A stretch of 64,000 nt of DNA. Origin: Stachybotrys elegans. Taxonomy: Eukaryota > Ascomycota > Sordariomycetes > Hypocreales > Stachybotryaceae. The DNA lies in NCBI GenBank assembly GCA_020746835.1, contig JAGPNK010000005.1, positions 434,001-498,000 on the forward strand. The letters run 5' to 3'. Positions 20,174 to 35,327 of this stretch are shown piece by piece. The notes under the pieces were generated by a model, which did not search any database, was not told where the DNA came from, and saw only the letters and a list, made by a program, of their open reading frames with translations. The translations under genes were made by a program, and so were the position numbers. Numbering within the stretch: position 1 is the first letter of the stretch; each line of letters starts with the position of its first letter.

Positions 20174-23100
20174 TTAATTAATAGTTATTTAATAATTATA
20201 GATTAATAAAGAAAAAAAATAAAATACTTTAATTATAAAGAATAAACTTATCTTTCTATTTATAATAGCTTTATACTAAAAGTACTCTAAATTAAAGTAA
20301 TATAGCTATAGACTCTATAGTAATAGTTTAAAATAATTACTTTATAAAGTATAATATTCTATTAGTTTTTATATTTATTTAAAACTACTTTATAAAAAAT
20401 ATTAAATTATATATATATATTAATAATAAAAAATTAAAACTAATTAAAAATAAAACCCTTTTATAAAAAGAAATATTATAAAATCTCTATTTTTATTATT
20501 ACTTTAAAATAATAAAATAAAATAATCTATAACTAAGCTATTTTAAAATAATAAATCTATATATTATAAATTAGCTTACTATTTAAACTAATATTAGTAA
20601 AAAGATATTAAAAATAATTAAAAATAATTTATTAAATTAAAATATAGAGATTTTAAACTCTATATAAGCTAATATATATACTATAAAATACTTATACTAA
20701 TATAGCTATTTAATAATTTATAGTAGTTAATTTTATAATAAATTTATAATAGATTTTATAAACTAAACTAAAAGCTAGCTTAAACTACTTAATATAAGTT
20801 TAATAAAGAAGCTAAAAGTATAACTATATTATAAAGAGATTTATATAGGTCTATTATATATATATATTATAAAATCTCTTTTTAAAGTAATTATAAATAA
20901 AAGAATAAAATAATAGTCTATTAAAAAGCTTAAAATTAAATATTTAAATTAAATTTTATATATATAAAATAAAATAAAATATAAAATACTTTTAAAAAGT
21001 AATATATATATATATAAATAATAACTAATAATACTAAGCTTAATATTAAAATCTTTAGTATATTCTATTAAGGCTAAAAAGTATAAATAAACTATTAACT
21101 AAACCCTTTTTAAATAAATTATATTATAAAAAGCTATATTAAAAAAAATATACTAAAAAAGTATTATATAAACTAGTAAAGAAATAAAATAATATATATA
21201 CTATTATTTTACTAAAAATAAACTTTTTAATAATAACTATATTATATATAGAACTATTTATATTTATAAAGCTATTTAATAAAATAAATCTATATATAAA
21301 GAAAGTTTATAATATACTAAAGATAAGAGTTTAATATATACTATATACTTATAAAGTATATAGTATATAGTCTAGTAAGTTTAAAAATATTCTAGAGTAA
21401 ATCCTAACTAAAAACACTTAAAAATACTAAAATAAATATATTATAAAAATAAATATATTTAAAACTATATATTTTAAACTATTATTATATTTTAATATAT
21501 CTATTAATTAATAATAATATTATATAAATTAAATAAATATATTAATTATATTAATATAAGTATATAGTAATAATAAAAACTTTAGCTTTAAAGAGATTTT
21601 AATAAAGTCTTTATAATACTAATATAAATATAAAAGGTACTTAGTAATAAATTTAAAAATAATTATATACTATAAATAGTAATTATAAAAGTATATAAAG
21701 AATTATAAAAGCTTAAACTAATACTTTTAGCTAAAGTAAGTTTTATAAATACTTTAATATAATAATTAATAATAGTATTTAATATAATAATATTATAATA
21801 ACTAAAATAAAGCTTAATTAAATATACTAAGTAATATTATATAGTTAAAAATAATATATACTATATAGACTAAAAGTATAAAAGAATTTAGAAATTATTA
21901 TTAAAACTAGTAAAATATAGTAAATACTTTAGTTATTCTTTTTAAAGTAGTTAAAAATACTTACTAAGGGGTAATACTACCTTACTATATTTATAATTTT
22001 AAAAATACTATATTATATATAATTAAGCTAGATACTAAGTATTAAACTATCTATAATAATATTCTAAAATATATAAATAATTTATTATAGATATATAAAA
22101 TATTAATTCTAAATATAATAAAAATAATATACTAAATAATTTTAAATAATAGCTTTAAAATAAAAAAGATATTTTATATAGTAAAAATAATATAAATATA
22201 TTAAAATAAAATAATAAAAATAAGCTAAAAGAATACTTTAATAAGTAATACTTTATTTAGTATTTATAAAATAAAGCTTTTTTATACTTACTAAACTAAA
22301 TACTACTAGAAATAGTAAAATAAAGTAATATTAAATAATTTATTATAGAGAAATAGTATTAATATAGCTTTTAAAATATAATACTAAATATAAAAGTAAT
22401 AATAATTTTAATAGTAAAAAACCATAATTCTTTATACTTTAAAAATAAAATCTCTTTATAAAACTTAAATAAATAGTAAAGAAAAAATTATTAAGTTTAA
22501 TAAAGAATTTATAATATTACTTAAAATAGTATAGATATAAATACTATTTAGTAATATTACCTTTTAAATTATAGTATTTAAAACACTATTTTTACTATAC
22601 TTAATAATATAAACTAATTATAAATTAAACTATATAATATAATTAATAAACTAATATATATTATAAATAGTAAAAGTATTTTAATTATTAGAAAATAAAG
22701 ATATTTATAATTCTTTTTAGAATATATATAAATAATATATTTAATATATTTAATAAAACTAAAGCTATATAAATTATATAGATATTTTAACTATCTTTAG
22801 TAGAATATTTATATAAGCTATTAATAAAACTAATTATAATAATATAAATAAATAAATTATAAAAAATATTAAATATTTCTATTATTATTATTAAATAAAA
22901 AGTCTATTTTTAAAATATTTTAAATTTACTTTTTAAAATAATAAAAATTTAATTATAAAGTATATATTAATATTATATATATTAGTAACTATAAACTAAT
23001 TTTATATATTATTAATATAAAAATAAACTTTTAAAATATAATCTTTTTATTAAATATTTTAGTAATAATAGTTTAAAATACTTTTAAAAGAATATAAATA

Positions 23101-24302
23101 AATATATATCTTAAACTATTTAACTATATTATATATAATATTAAAATATAGTTTAATTTAAACTACTTCTATACTAAGGTATAAATTATTAGTTTAAAAT
23201 ATAAATAAATATTAGTAAAAGTATATTAATTAATTAATAAAGTTAAGAAATACTATATACTATTAAAAAAAGCTTTTAATATTTTAAAAAAAAATTATAA
23301 AATAAAATAATAAATAAAAATACTTTATAAATAGTAGTTAAGATAATTAATAATATAGCTAGACTAAATAAATTAGTATCTATACTATTAGTTTTTAGTA
23401 TTTATCTAAAAGTAATAAAATATTACTACTTTTATAAATAATAGTTTAAAGAGTAAAAATAATATAAGTAGCTATAAAATACTTTAAAAAATATATATAA
23501 AAGAATAAATAAGCTATATACTAATAATATAAAATAGACTAAATATTATAAAACTATTTAAACTACTATTATAAAGTAAAGTACTTATATAATATAAAAA
23601 AATCTATTAGTTTAGGCTATATATATTACTATTAAAAGATAGTTATAATATTATTATAAAAATATTTAATAAACTAAAGATATTCTAATTTATATATATA
23701 AAGCTATATTATAAAGAAAAGATAGTAAAACTAATAGTTCTAAAGAAACTTAAAAAAACTATAAATACTATTATTATTAAAGAACTAAATAAACTAAGTA
23801 TATACTATAGAAAATAACTAAAAGACTTAAAAATAAAGTATACTTTATTAAAGTTATTTTAAATATATAGTTTATAGAGCTAAAAGAATCTAGTATATAA
23901 ATAATATAAAAGAAAATAAATACCTTTAAAATAGTAATCTAACTATATACCTAAAGGGTTATTACTATATTAAATAAGCCTTTTAAAGTATCTATAGTAT
24001 AGAAGATTTTATAATTAGTAAAATAAAGTATTTTTAAATTTATATATTATAATCTAATAATTTATAAAGAATATATTTTTAAAGTATATTTAGTATATAA
24101 AGTAAAAGGTTTTATAATAATACTATATAAAAAAACTATTTAATTATATAAGGCTATAATAATAATAGTAAGAAAACTATATTAATATAGTTATTTATAA
24201 TTTAATACTATAACTAAAGATTAATTTTTATATTTACTCTAATACTTATATATAATAGAAACTATATTCTAATAGTTTAAAATATTATATAAGTATAATG
24301 TA

Positions 24303-24503
24303 GTAGGTGCGTTTAGTGTAGAAAAAAGAACAATAGTATATATAAATAATAGTAGCCTTACTATCTATAGGACTAAAGAATAGTATTAAATAATAAAGGG
24401 ATTGTTAGACTATAGTATATAATTAATATCTTCTATTAGCTAGAGCCAGAGAATAATAAGAGGGCTATAACAGTGGCAGTAGTAGCAAGTATAAGTGTAT
24501 ACA
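24303..24503 (+). repeat. dispersed repeat fragment, RIP-mutated copy
   Basis: Counterpart of 14,259-14,440 in the same orientation (see that entry). Here many CA and TG positions read TA. Confidence 0.65.
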
Positions 24504-24613
24504 GTTAGGGGGACCTATGGTTAGTAGACTGGCCTTAATGTATATACATACTGTTTATTAGCCTATTTATCTAGCTCTTATGTATGTTCTAATAAGGCTG
24601 GCCTTAAAGGTAC

Positions 24614-24889
24614 TGTTATACGTACCGCGATTCCGGCGGAAGTCCTTAGGCTGCATGGGCTCACATGTAACAGCTATGGCTATAGATAGTGCCATGGCTA
24701 TATTAGGCCAGGAATACATGATTGCATAAGGCCTAGCCCTAGAATAAAGTTTAAGAAATATATATAAAAAGGCCTTTACCTCTCTATTATATATCTCTCT
24801 CTTTCTCTTCCTTTTATCTATATATTAAAATCTTTATTATTAATAATATAGTAGCTCTATATTCTTAATAGAAAATATAAACCAAAACA
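24614..24889 (+). repeat. LTR-like sequence, 276 bp, moderately preserved
   Basis: The segment starts TGTTATACGTACC and ends AACCAAAACA, so it has TG...CA termini. It contains a TATA-like run (ATATATATAAAAAGG) and a pyrimidine-rich stretch after it. It sits in a patch (about 24,255-25,690) with much more GC and more CA/TG than the rest of the island. No second copy is visible in the window, so this is either a solo LTR or the 5' LTR of a truncated element. Confidence 0.5.
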
Positions 24890-27405
24890 CTAGGGGTAGT
24901 ACTAAACTAACCCCCCTAGAGCAGGGACACTAACAGCCTACCCAGGCCAGAGATAGCTAAATAGAGATAAGTCTATCTATTCTAAGAGGCTAAGGAATAG
25001 TATTACTAATGGTAATAGACTAGAGCTTTTAAGCCCTTTAAATAATGGCTTAATAGTTTAGACCCAGGCCCTCCCTAGAACCAGAGAGGTAAGAAAAAGG
25101 TAAATAGAACTAGTAAGCCTACTAGAGCCTTCTTTAAATAATAGGTCTATATCTTAGAGCCTATTAAACTATTAGAATAGTAGGAATAGCTAGCATACTG
25201 CTTTAGTAGAGGGAGGTAGAGAGCTTTCTTATAATATAATACCAAGTATTTCAGGCTGTGTCTTTAGAAGGCCTAGATAATGTTTAATATATCCTACAGC
25301 TGAATCTTAGTATATATAAGTAATAGAGAGGACCTACTATAACCTTGACCTGTGGATAGAAAACCCTGCTTATCAATCGTGCTGCTATTGGCCTATTTAT
25401 AACTGTATTCGTGACTATGGTTCCTATAGCTGTAAGAGGGATATCTCCTGTATAATTAAAGCCTTAATGCAGTCTATTATTTAGAAAGTCAGTTAAATAA
25501 TGGCATACTAAGGGACATACAATGCAGATGATTAAGTGTATCTATAGAAGGGTTAGACCTATTATATAATAGGCAATTAGGTATTTATATAATCTATTTA
25601 ACCTTAGTATAACTAGAGAGAGAACCTTACTAATATTCCTTCTCCCTTAAGTAGTTTTACCCTATGCTTAGAGGGATATTATATAAGTATATCTATAGTT
25701 TAAAATAAACCTATAATAATTAATCTTTATAGAAATACTAAAGGAAATTATATATTTATATTTATAGAGAATAATAGTATATATTATTAAGCTACTATAT
25801 AGAATAATAGAATTAAAAGTCTACTAGTACTAAATATATTATATTTATCTTTTAGAATAGCTATAGATAGAGATATTAATATATAATTTATATCTTTTAG
25901 TTTTAAAAGAAGGAACACTAGGATTTAGTATTATTAGAATATAAATAAATAATATACTTAGTCTATTAAATAAAAATATAGTAGTATAAGAAAATAAGTA
26001 GCTTAAAGTAATAGAATTAAAAGTAAAGCTAAAGTAGAAACTATATAAAAGCTATAACCTAGACTTTAATAGAGAATAAATTAAATAGACTAAACTAAAT
26101 ATCTATCTAGGGTAAAAAGAATAGATTAAACTACTTAAAACTATTAATTTAGTATAAAAAGGGAAAAAATACTATACTTAAAGAGCAAAAGGTACCTAGA
26201 TTACTAGTATAGTATAACTAAAAGCCTTATTTAACCTTTCTATAGTAGTATAAGTATAATAGAACTCTATAGATAATAACTATAAAAAGCTTAATAAATA
26301 GATAATATAGTAAAAGAAAAATTTAAACTGTGGCTTAATATTTATACCACTTAATATAGTAAATTTAAAAATTTTTATATTTATAAATAGCTTTTTATAA
26401 ATAATAAGAATATAAGCTTATAAATTAACTTTTTAATTATTTTTAGAAATAAGTTTAAAATAAATAGCTTTAACTTAAAGTTTAATTTAATAAGGAATAT
26501 ATTATATTAGTTATTTACTAAGTATAAAAGAATTATATATAATATACTTATATTAAAAATCTATAGTATAGTTAAAGAATTTAATCTAGATATTATAATT
26601 ATAAATATACTTAAAATAATTACTTTATATCTAGAACTTCTAGATATACTACTTATAATCTATATAGATTTACTATTACTATATAAATACCTTATTAAGC
26701 TTAGTATAATATTAAAGAAATATCTAATAATTAATATTATAATACTAAGATAGTTATATAAATATTATAAAATAGTAAAGATATAATAAATTAATAGAAA
26801 TAATAACTCTATAAATATAATAATAAAAGATAAGCTAAATAAAGCATTATTAATACTTATTAATATAAACTAACTTTAAATCTAAATATAAAGCAATATT
26901 AAATAGCTATTTATATAAAAAGACTAAAATATAAAGTACTAATATTTTTATTATATTTTATTTTATACTTTTATAAAGTATATTTATTTTATAATAAATA
27001 TAGTTAATAAAGAGAAAGCTCTTTAAAAAAGAGCTCTATTACTATTACTCTATTTATTTAATATATAAAAAATATACCCAGTTCTAATTAACCTATTTTA
27101 ATTAAATTATAAACTAACTAATAATCTAAACTAATCTATCTAAGCTTTAATAAATATATTCTTATTAGCCTTACTTTAATTTAGAGGATTAAAAAGCTTT
27201 AATAACTCCTTTTTATTTTTATTCTCTTTTTACTCTCTCTTTTATTTTTAGCCTTTTTAGTTTTATCTTTCTTTATATTTATATTTATTTTTTACTTTTA
27301 TTAAGATATATAGTAAAGTCTTTAAAAGCTTAAATATTTTTCTTTATATTCTTAGAATATACTTTTAATTTCTTTTACTTTAAAAAAAACCATTTAATAG
27401 TTCTA

Positions 27406-27771
27406 TATAATAGTTAAGTTTCTAACTATAACTAAGTCTAATTATATTAGGGTTAGTTATTAGTAGAGTAGTTAAAGTATATATACTATTAAGTATATAT
27501 TATATTTAGTAATAGTTAAGTACTTATTATATATAGTAGTTAAGGTAACTAAATTATATTAATAGCTAGTAGACTTCTAGCTAGATATACTCTATAGAAT
27601 CTTTCTATCTATATACTAAAAGAACTAACTATCTTTCTAAAGTAAACTAACTTACTTTTATAAGAGATTAGTCTAGTCTATTAAAACTAAGAGTTTAGTT
27701 CTATAGGTTCTATTAGTCTATATAGATTATGTGGCTGGTTATATAGTCCCTATAGTTATTATATTATAATA
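27406..27771 (-). repeat. 3' LTR of the inner Gypsy element
   Basis: 366 bp, begins TATAATAGTTAAG on the plus strand and aligns end to end with 34962-35327. The differences seen are mostly C/T and G/A. Confidence 0.85.
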
Positions 27772-30700
27772 TAATGCCTCTCTATAGTAATTCTTTATTT
27801 TAAGACTATATAAGAGGCCTATCTCTTTCTATTTAGTCTAGTTAGTTTATTCTTTTTTTCTTTCCTTTTCTTACTATATACTAACTATGTCTATTTGTTA
27901 TGTTTCCTAGTGTAAATACTCTAAATATAATAATTTTCTATCCTTTATTCTTACTATAAGCACCCCTATAATTATATTATATATCTTTTATTATTATACT
28001 AAGGCATAATGTATTATTTTCTCTTACTTCTATTATTATAATTATTATATTAAAAATAAGATAATATATTCTAGTCTCTTTATATTAGGTATTTATTTGT
28101 TTTTCTAAAGTGTTTATTTTAATGTTTTTTTTATTTATTATTTATAGTTATAAGTCTTTTTACTAAGAATATAAAGTTAAAGGCTTTTAAAGATAAAGCT
28201 ATAATTACTCTAGAGAAAGCGTTCTATACTATTTAAGAGGCCTTTACTTATTTACTATGCCTTTACTAAACTTATTTAGTATTAAAATCTTATTATAAAA
28301 ATACTATTTATTATAGACTATTTAGTTTAAAAAAAGAAAATAGAGTATTTAAGAAATAGAATATTATTATAATCTAGTAGGCTATAGGTAATTTATAGTC
28401 TTTTAGTACTTTTAGTATTTTTAATTAAAATACTATTAGGATTAATAGTACTATTAGATCTTTTTCTAAGTATAGAATAGATGTTTAGATGGCTTTTATA
28501 TATTTTCTAATTTATTATAGTTTTTTTACTTAATAAAATACTTTTATTAGTTTTTTATTTCTGTGTTTTTTTATAGTTAAGAATCTTTTTAACTTTCTAT
28601 TCTTACTCTAAGGTAGCTTTATTAATATATACTTTTTTAATATAAATAGTTCTTTTTATAGGTTTTAATAGTAAAATATAAAAGATTAAATATAGTTATA
28701 TTTTATCTAGTAAATTAAGTTTATAGTTATTATTAAAGATATATTTTTTAACTAGAAATAGTTTAATATTATAATAATTAAGTTTTTTATTAAATTGTTT
28801 TATATTAATGTTTTTTATAGTAAGGTAAACTATATTCCCTTTCTAGAAGGTTAATTCCTTTAACTATTTTTTATTATAATGTTTTTTATTTATTATTATA
28901 TAAAAAGAATTTTTATTTAAAGCTATTTATATAGGTTCTTTAAGTTATCTAACTTTAATATTACTTTAGGTATTAGAGATCCTTCTCTATATTCTTAGTA
29001 AGTATTAGGTATAAATCTAAAGTTTATATAAGCTAGTATAAGCTTAGTAGTCTTATTAACTAATATATTATAAGCAAGTTATACTATAAGTAATTTCTCT
29101 ATCTAATTATTTTACTTATAATTAATATAGTATTATAAATATATTTTAAGTATTTAGTTTATATATTTAGTCTATTTGTTTATTTATAGTCTTTATACTA
29201 TATTAAGCTTGTAATTTAGACTAATTTATATTATAAAGTATTATTAAAATTATAAGAAAAATAGTATTTCTCTATCTATAATGATATTTAATAGTAATCT
29301 ATAGGTAGTAATAATATATTATAGAAAGATATATAAAAATTTTTCTATATTTATTAATTTATTATAAAGAATATAAAGATAGAACTTTATAAGTTTATTA
29401 ATAATAACTAGAATGCTATTATAAATATATTCTATTATAGAGTTTTATAATAGTAGTAGTTTAATAATAAAATCTATAGATATTAACTCCTATAGTTAGA
29501 GTAGTACTTAAAGAGATTATAATTCTCTATAAAGCTTATATTATTATAATTTAGCCTTATTATAAATATTATATTATATAAGAATATATTTAATATATTT
29601 CTTTATATTAGGAAACTTATAGTTTTATTTAATTTATTCTAGGGTTTTTATAACTTTTTAATATCTATATATAGATAACTTATATATATATTAAATAAAG
29701 CTATCTTTAATATTATCTAGTATTTAGTAGTATAATGTTTATTTACTATTATCTATACTATTATTATATTTCTTAATTCTTTATAATAGTAGGTATACTA
29801 TTTTAAAGATATTTATAATATTTATATTATAGAATCTATATTTCTTTATTTATTTTTTTAGAGCTATATTAAGGGTATTAAAGCTATAAAGCTATTTAAT
29901 TTATATTATTATTTTATTAGGGTTATAATAGTTAGTAATATAATAATTATTAATAATTTTATATTCTACTTTATTTAGTAAGTAAACCTTCTCTCTATAT
30001 ATAGTCTATTTAGTTTCTATAATAGTATTTTATTTTTTAAAATCCCTAAAGTACTATTTTATAATAACTCTTTAAATTATCTTAAAGTATTATTTTTTTA
30101 GTTATATATTTTCTATTTTTATAACTTTAGTCTATTATAAATATTCTTTTAGAGTTTTTTTTTAAAAGTTATTTATTAATAATAGACTATTTATTATTAA
30201 GATTTAGTCTTTAGCTAATAGTATTTACTTTTCTATTCTTTATTTCTTTATAATAAATAATAATATAGTTAAATTAAATAAAGTATTCTATATAATTAAA
30301 TTATTACTTACTTAACTTTTAAATAGTAATAAAGTAAGTAATATTCTTATAATTTATAAAGATTTTAATCTAATATTTACTATTTATATAGTAATATTTA
30401 AACTCTCTAAAAGCTTTTACTATTACTAGAAATTTCTTATTATATATTAAGTAATTAAGTTCTACTTTATATAGTTTATATAACTAAAATATAATAGAGT
30501 ATAAATTCCCTTTATTATCTCTTTACCTAATTTATACTCTATTTATAAAGTTAAATAAATTAGTTTTAAGTTTAATTTTTTATTTAGAATTAAAAGTTCT
30601 TAGTATAGATTTACTAGTAATAGTATTCTTAATTTATTTAAAGGCTTTCTATTATTTCTCTATCTATTAGAACTTAAGTTCTTTCTATATAATATTTATA

Positions 30701-33700
30701 AAAAAAATAGTAATCTTTTTAAAGTTCTTAATAAACTATTAGTAATAGTTTACTAAACTAATAAAAAATTATACTTTAATAATATTTATTAAGAGTTTTT
30801 AATCTTTAATTACTATAATCTTTTTTAGGTCTATTTAGATCTTATTATATAAGATAATATATTTTAGAAAGACTATTTCTTTTTTATAAAATTTACTCTT
30901 AAAGGAATTAATTAGTAATTATATATTTTTAAAAAACTATAGTACCTTATATATATATTCTTTATATTTCTTTTTATTATTTAAGAAGATTAGTATATTA
31001 TTAAGATAGTATATAATAAAAATATTAAAGTATTCTTTTAAAATATATATAATTATTTATTAAAATATTATAAATATATTAATTAGTTCTTATAATATAA
31101 TAAAGTACTTATAAAGCCTATACTTTATTTTAAATACTATTTTCTACTTATATTCTTTTTTTATTTAAATCTAGTTATATATTAATATAAGGTCTAATAC
31201 TATAAAGATTATTTTACTATATAGTCTATTTTATATTTTCTCTATTAGAGGTAGTAATATTTTATTCTTAATAGTAATAGTATTAAGCTATTTATAGTTA
31301 ATAACTAATTATAGTTCTTTATTTTCCTTAGGTATAAATATAACTAGGTATTTAGTTAATAACTTAAATACTTGGATTTTTTCTTAGTATAGTATCTATT
31401 TTAGATATTTTTTAAGTATTTCTTTCTATTTTATATTAAGAGTATATAGCTTATTAAAGTATAGTTATTTTCTATTAATAATATTAATTTTATAATTCTA
31501 TTTAAAGTATTATAGTAGTTTTTCTTTAACTTCCTTATTAAAGAGCTTTTTATATTTATAATATTATATTAATATATTCTTTAGTTTTTTTTTTCTTTTA
31601 ATTACTTTTTACCTTATCTCTTTAAGGTTTTTATTAAGCTTTTTAAACTATTATATTATTTAGTATATAATATAGTTTATTTATTACTTTTATCTTTATA
31701 TTTACTTATATACTATCCTTTATAAAAGTAGTAAGAATTCTATTCTTTACTATCTTTCTTCTATTTATCTAATAGAAGGTTAAGATTTTTTTAAATTTGC
31801 TTTAATATAGCTAGATATAGTTTATCTAAGTGATTTTATCTAGCTAGTTTTCTAATTAATTTATAAATTATATTTCTTAAACTACTTATATTATAAAAGT
31901 ATATTTACTATTTAGAATTTCCTAATATAGATATAAATATATATATTACTATCTATAATTTATAGATAGAGATAATTAATTTCTTCTATAATGCCTTCTT
32001 TTAGTAAGGCATTTCTATTAGTGTTTTAGATAGTGGTTTTCTATATTAATTTCTATAGTAACTTAAGTCTATTTATAGCCTTAGGGCTAATATAGTTTTT
32101 CTATATTCTATAGTCTAGAAATACTATAAGCTATTATTTATTAATTTATATTTATATAATAAGTTTTTATTCTTTATTATTATTATTATATATATATAGA
32201 ACCTTATATTCTATACTTTAGTATTTTATTTTAGAAAGTGTTTTTAGTTTTTTAATATATTATACTAATCTATAATCTTAGTTTATATATGTATTTTATA
32301 TTCTTTATATAAATAGTTATAGTGGTTTAGTACTTTTATATACTGTTTACTATACTTTTAGTTTTTTTATTTAAGAATAAATAGATTATATAACTATTTT
32401 TTTATTACTTAATAATTCTTAAGGTTTTAGTATATATAGTATTCTAATACTAGGGTAGTTATAATCTTAGTTAGGAAATAGTTATTTTTAAACTTATTTT
32501 TACTATGTGTTTTATATAAGTGTATATAGTATAATATCTATAAGATTTTATTATAGTCTAGGTAATCTTTATAAATAATAAGAGTATCTCTAGCTATCTA
32601 TCTCTATCTTATCTATTCTTCTAAAGCTTAAACTATCTTTATTCTATAGATATAGAATCTATTATTATTAGGGCTTTATTTTCTAATAATACTATTAAAT
32701 ACTTTAATAGTATATTCTATTTCTGCTTTTTTAGAGTAGTATATTAGTTATATCTATATACTATATAAGTTTTATAATGCCTTTTATACTTTCTTACTAT
32801 TCTAATTAGTTTATATATTTTAGATTCTTTTTTCTATAGCTTTTATAGTTTATTTATAGTCTTTATTACTAATAATATTACTTTTAGAGATATTTAGTTT
32901 AAGCCTTACTATAATATTATACTTAGTATAGGTAAGGTATAGGTATATAGTTTTTTATTTTTAATAATATATTTAGGTTCTCTTTACTAATTACTTTACT
33001 TATTATAGTTAATTTACTTATTAGAATTATATAGAGATATTATTAATAGGGGTTTTATTTTAATTATATAATATTATAGTAATAATTATATTTTATATAA
33101 GTTTTCACTTTTATTATCTTTTATTTTACTTCTCTAGGGCTTTCTATACTTACTATATATTTTATAGTATTTAGAAGTTATTTATAGAGTTCTAGTAGGT
33201 TTTAATAATCTCTTAAAAAGATTTAATAGGTTTCTATTTAATAGCTTTATTTACTTAAAGTTATTTTTATATAGGTTCTAAATATAGCTAACTATTTATT
33301 AACTTAAGTTAAAGTTATTTAACTATATCTCTTTAAATTAGTTCTATAGTATAGTATATAATAGTATCTAAAGTAATAATATTTTTATATTTATAGAGTT
33401 TATAATTATTATTTTTATAATAGCTTTATTTAACTAAAGTATAGGGGTTTTTTTTTTTATAAAAATAAGTTTAGGTATTTAATACTTTTAATTTTTTAGT
33501 CTTTAGTAGAGCTTTTCTTTATTAAAATATTTCTTAGGTATATATTTATATTTAAGTTCTTTATTATAGAGTTTATTTTATTTAATAGGGTTAAAGTTAT
33601 CTTTTATATAGCTTTATAGTTATTCTAATTTAATAGAGTTATAAGTTTATAGAATTGTAGTTTTTCTTTATTATATATAATAACTACTACTATATATATT

Positions 33701-34961
33701 ATAGTCTAAATACTAGTATTTCTTTATTAGGAAGTAGTATAAAGTATATATATTCTTTTTTATTTATTCCTTTAAACCCTTCTCTCTTAGGCATTTCTAT
33801 CTAGAATTTATTTTAGATTGGCTTTATATAGTTCCTTTAAATATAGCCTTTCTTACTATAGTTATAGTAGGTAATATTGTTTTTCTATTATATAGTACTA
33901 ATACTAGTATCTATAGCTTCTATATATATTCTATATAAAATAGAGTATTCTCTTTATTATTTCTTTCTCTAGTTTATAGAGTAGTTAGTTCTTTTACTAT
34001 TATTAATTATATATTTCTTTTTCTAGTCTTACTAATAGAAATATTTATTAATTTAAATAGCTATAGTAGTATACTTAGCTATAGTATTTAATAGTTTTAC
34101 TACTTTAGTAAGTTTATTTTTAATTTTATTCTTTAGTTTTATATAGATAAAATTAATAATAACTTTTTCTTTTTACTTTAAAATTAACTTTAGCTATTAA
34201 ATTTCTATAATATATAGAGTAACTAACTTAGTTTATTAAAGGCTTCTAAGCTTAGTAATAGCTTACTGTTTTTTATTAATAATACTAAATAAGTTTTTAA
34301 TTTATATTTTAAATCCTTTAAAATTTTTAAAGGTATTTATAGTTTTATTATAGTATAAATTTTCTATATTTACTAGCTTAGCTATCTATATATATTAGTC
34401 TTATAGAACTAGAGTAAATATTTTCTTAGTATTTCTCTTTAAGTAGATAACTATAAAGTTAATTCTGATTTTATTATTTTTAAAAGTTATTAAAAAGTAA
34501 GTAAAGTAGGTTTTAAGCTATTTAAAGAATTCTTTAATTTTATTAAGATTATTATTAAACTTATTAAATTTATTAATTTTAAGAATATATTCTTTTTTAT
34601 ATATACTTTATCTAGCCTTAGCTATAGTAGTTTTTTTAGCTATAATATAGACTATATTAATAGTAAGATTATAAGTATTAATATATTTAAGTAAAACTTT
34701 ATTTTATTTATATAGAGTATTATTTTACTATATAAATATATTAACTATATTCTATATAACTTTAATATTATTTAGCTATTCTAGGGTTAGTTTTTCTATT
34801 ATACCTATAGTATTAAAACAGTTTCTAAGCATTTAGATTTCTATTTAAAGCTTTATATTACTAGAGAGTATATTAGCTATTTTATTATTGCTTAATATAT
34901 ATATATTTTAAAAGTATTACTTAAGGGTATATAGTAACTATTTAAATAAAAGCTATTAATA

Positions 34962-35327
34962 TATAATAGTTAGGTTTTTAACTATAACTAAGTTTAATTA
35001 TATTAGGGTTAGTTATTAGTAAAGTAATTAGAGTATATATATTATTAAATATATATTATATTTAGTAATAGTTAAGTATTTATTATATATAGTAGTTAAG
35101 GTAATTAAATTATATTAATAGCTAGTAGGCTTTTAGCTAGATATATTCTATAGAATTCTTCTATTTATATACTAAAAGGACTAACTATCTTTCTAGAATA
35201 GACTAACTTGCTTTTATAAGGGACTGGTCTAGTCTATTAGAACTAAGAGTTTAGTTCTATAGGTTCCATTAATTTATATAGGTTATATAGCTAGTTATAT
35301 AGCCCCTATAGTTATTATATTATAACA
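34962..35327 (-). repeat. 5' LTR of the inner Gypsy element
   Basis: 366 bp, begins TATAATAGTTAGG and ends ATTATAACA on the plus strand; pairs with 27406-27771. Confidence 0.85.

Larger units (their letters stand above)
27406..35327 (-). mobile_element. Gypsy-type LTR retrotransposon (minus strand), RIP-degraded, nested
   Basis: Direct repeats of exactly 366 bp bound it (27406-27771 and 34962-35327). The flanking pentamers TTCTA and TTTTA would be a target duplication with one C-to-T change. On the minus strand at about 31,130-30,960 a reverse transcriptase core can still be followed: KYRLYKYF, then further on ILKEYFNIFIIYYLNNILIF. In an unmutated family member this reads as the YLDDILIF active-site box preceded by the PFGL.NAP.TFQ region. 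Asp-to-Asn at the catalytic pair is what RIP would cause. Minus orientation makes the right repeat the 5' LTR. No frame is open; it is dead. Confidence 0.8.

Noticed and set aside
20174..24250. Possible coding remains (for example integrase or recombinase) in the left half of the island
   Set aside because: RIP has erased too much; I could not follow any catalytic motif, so no class is assigned.
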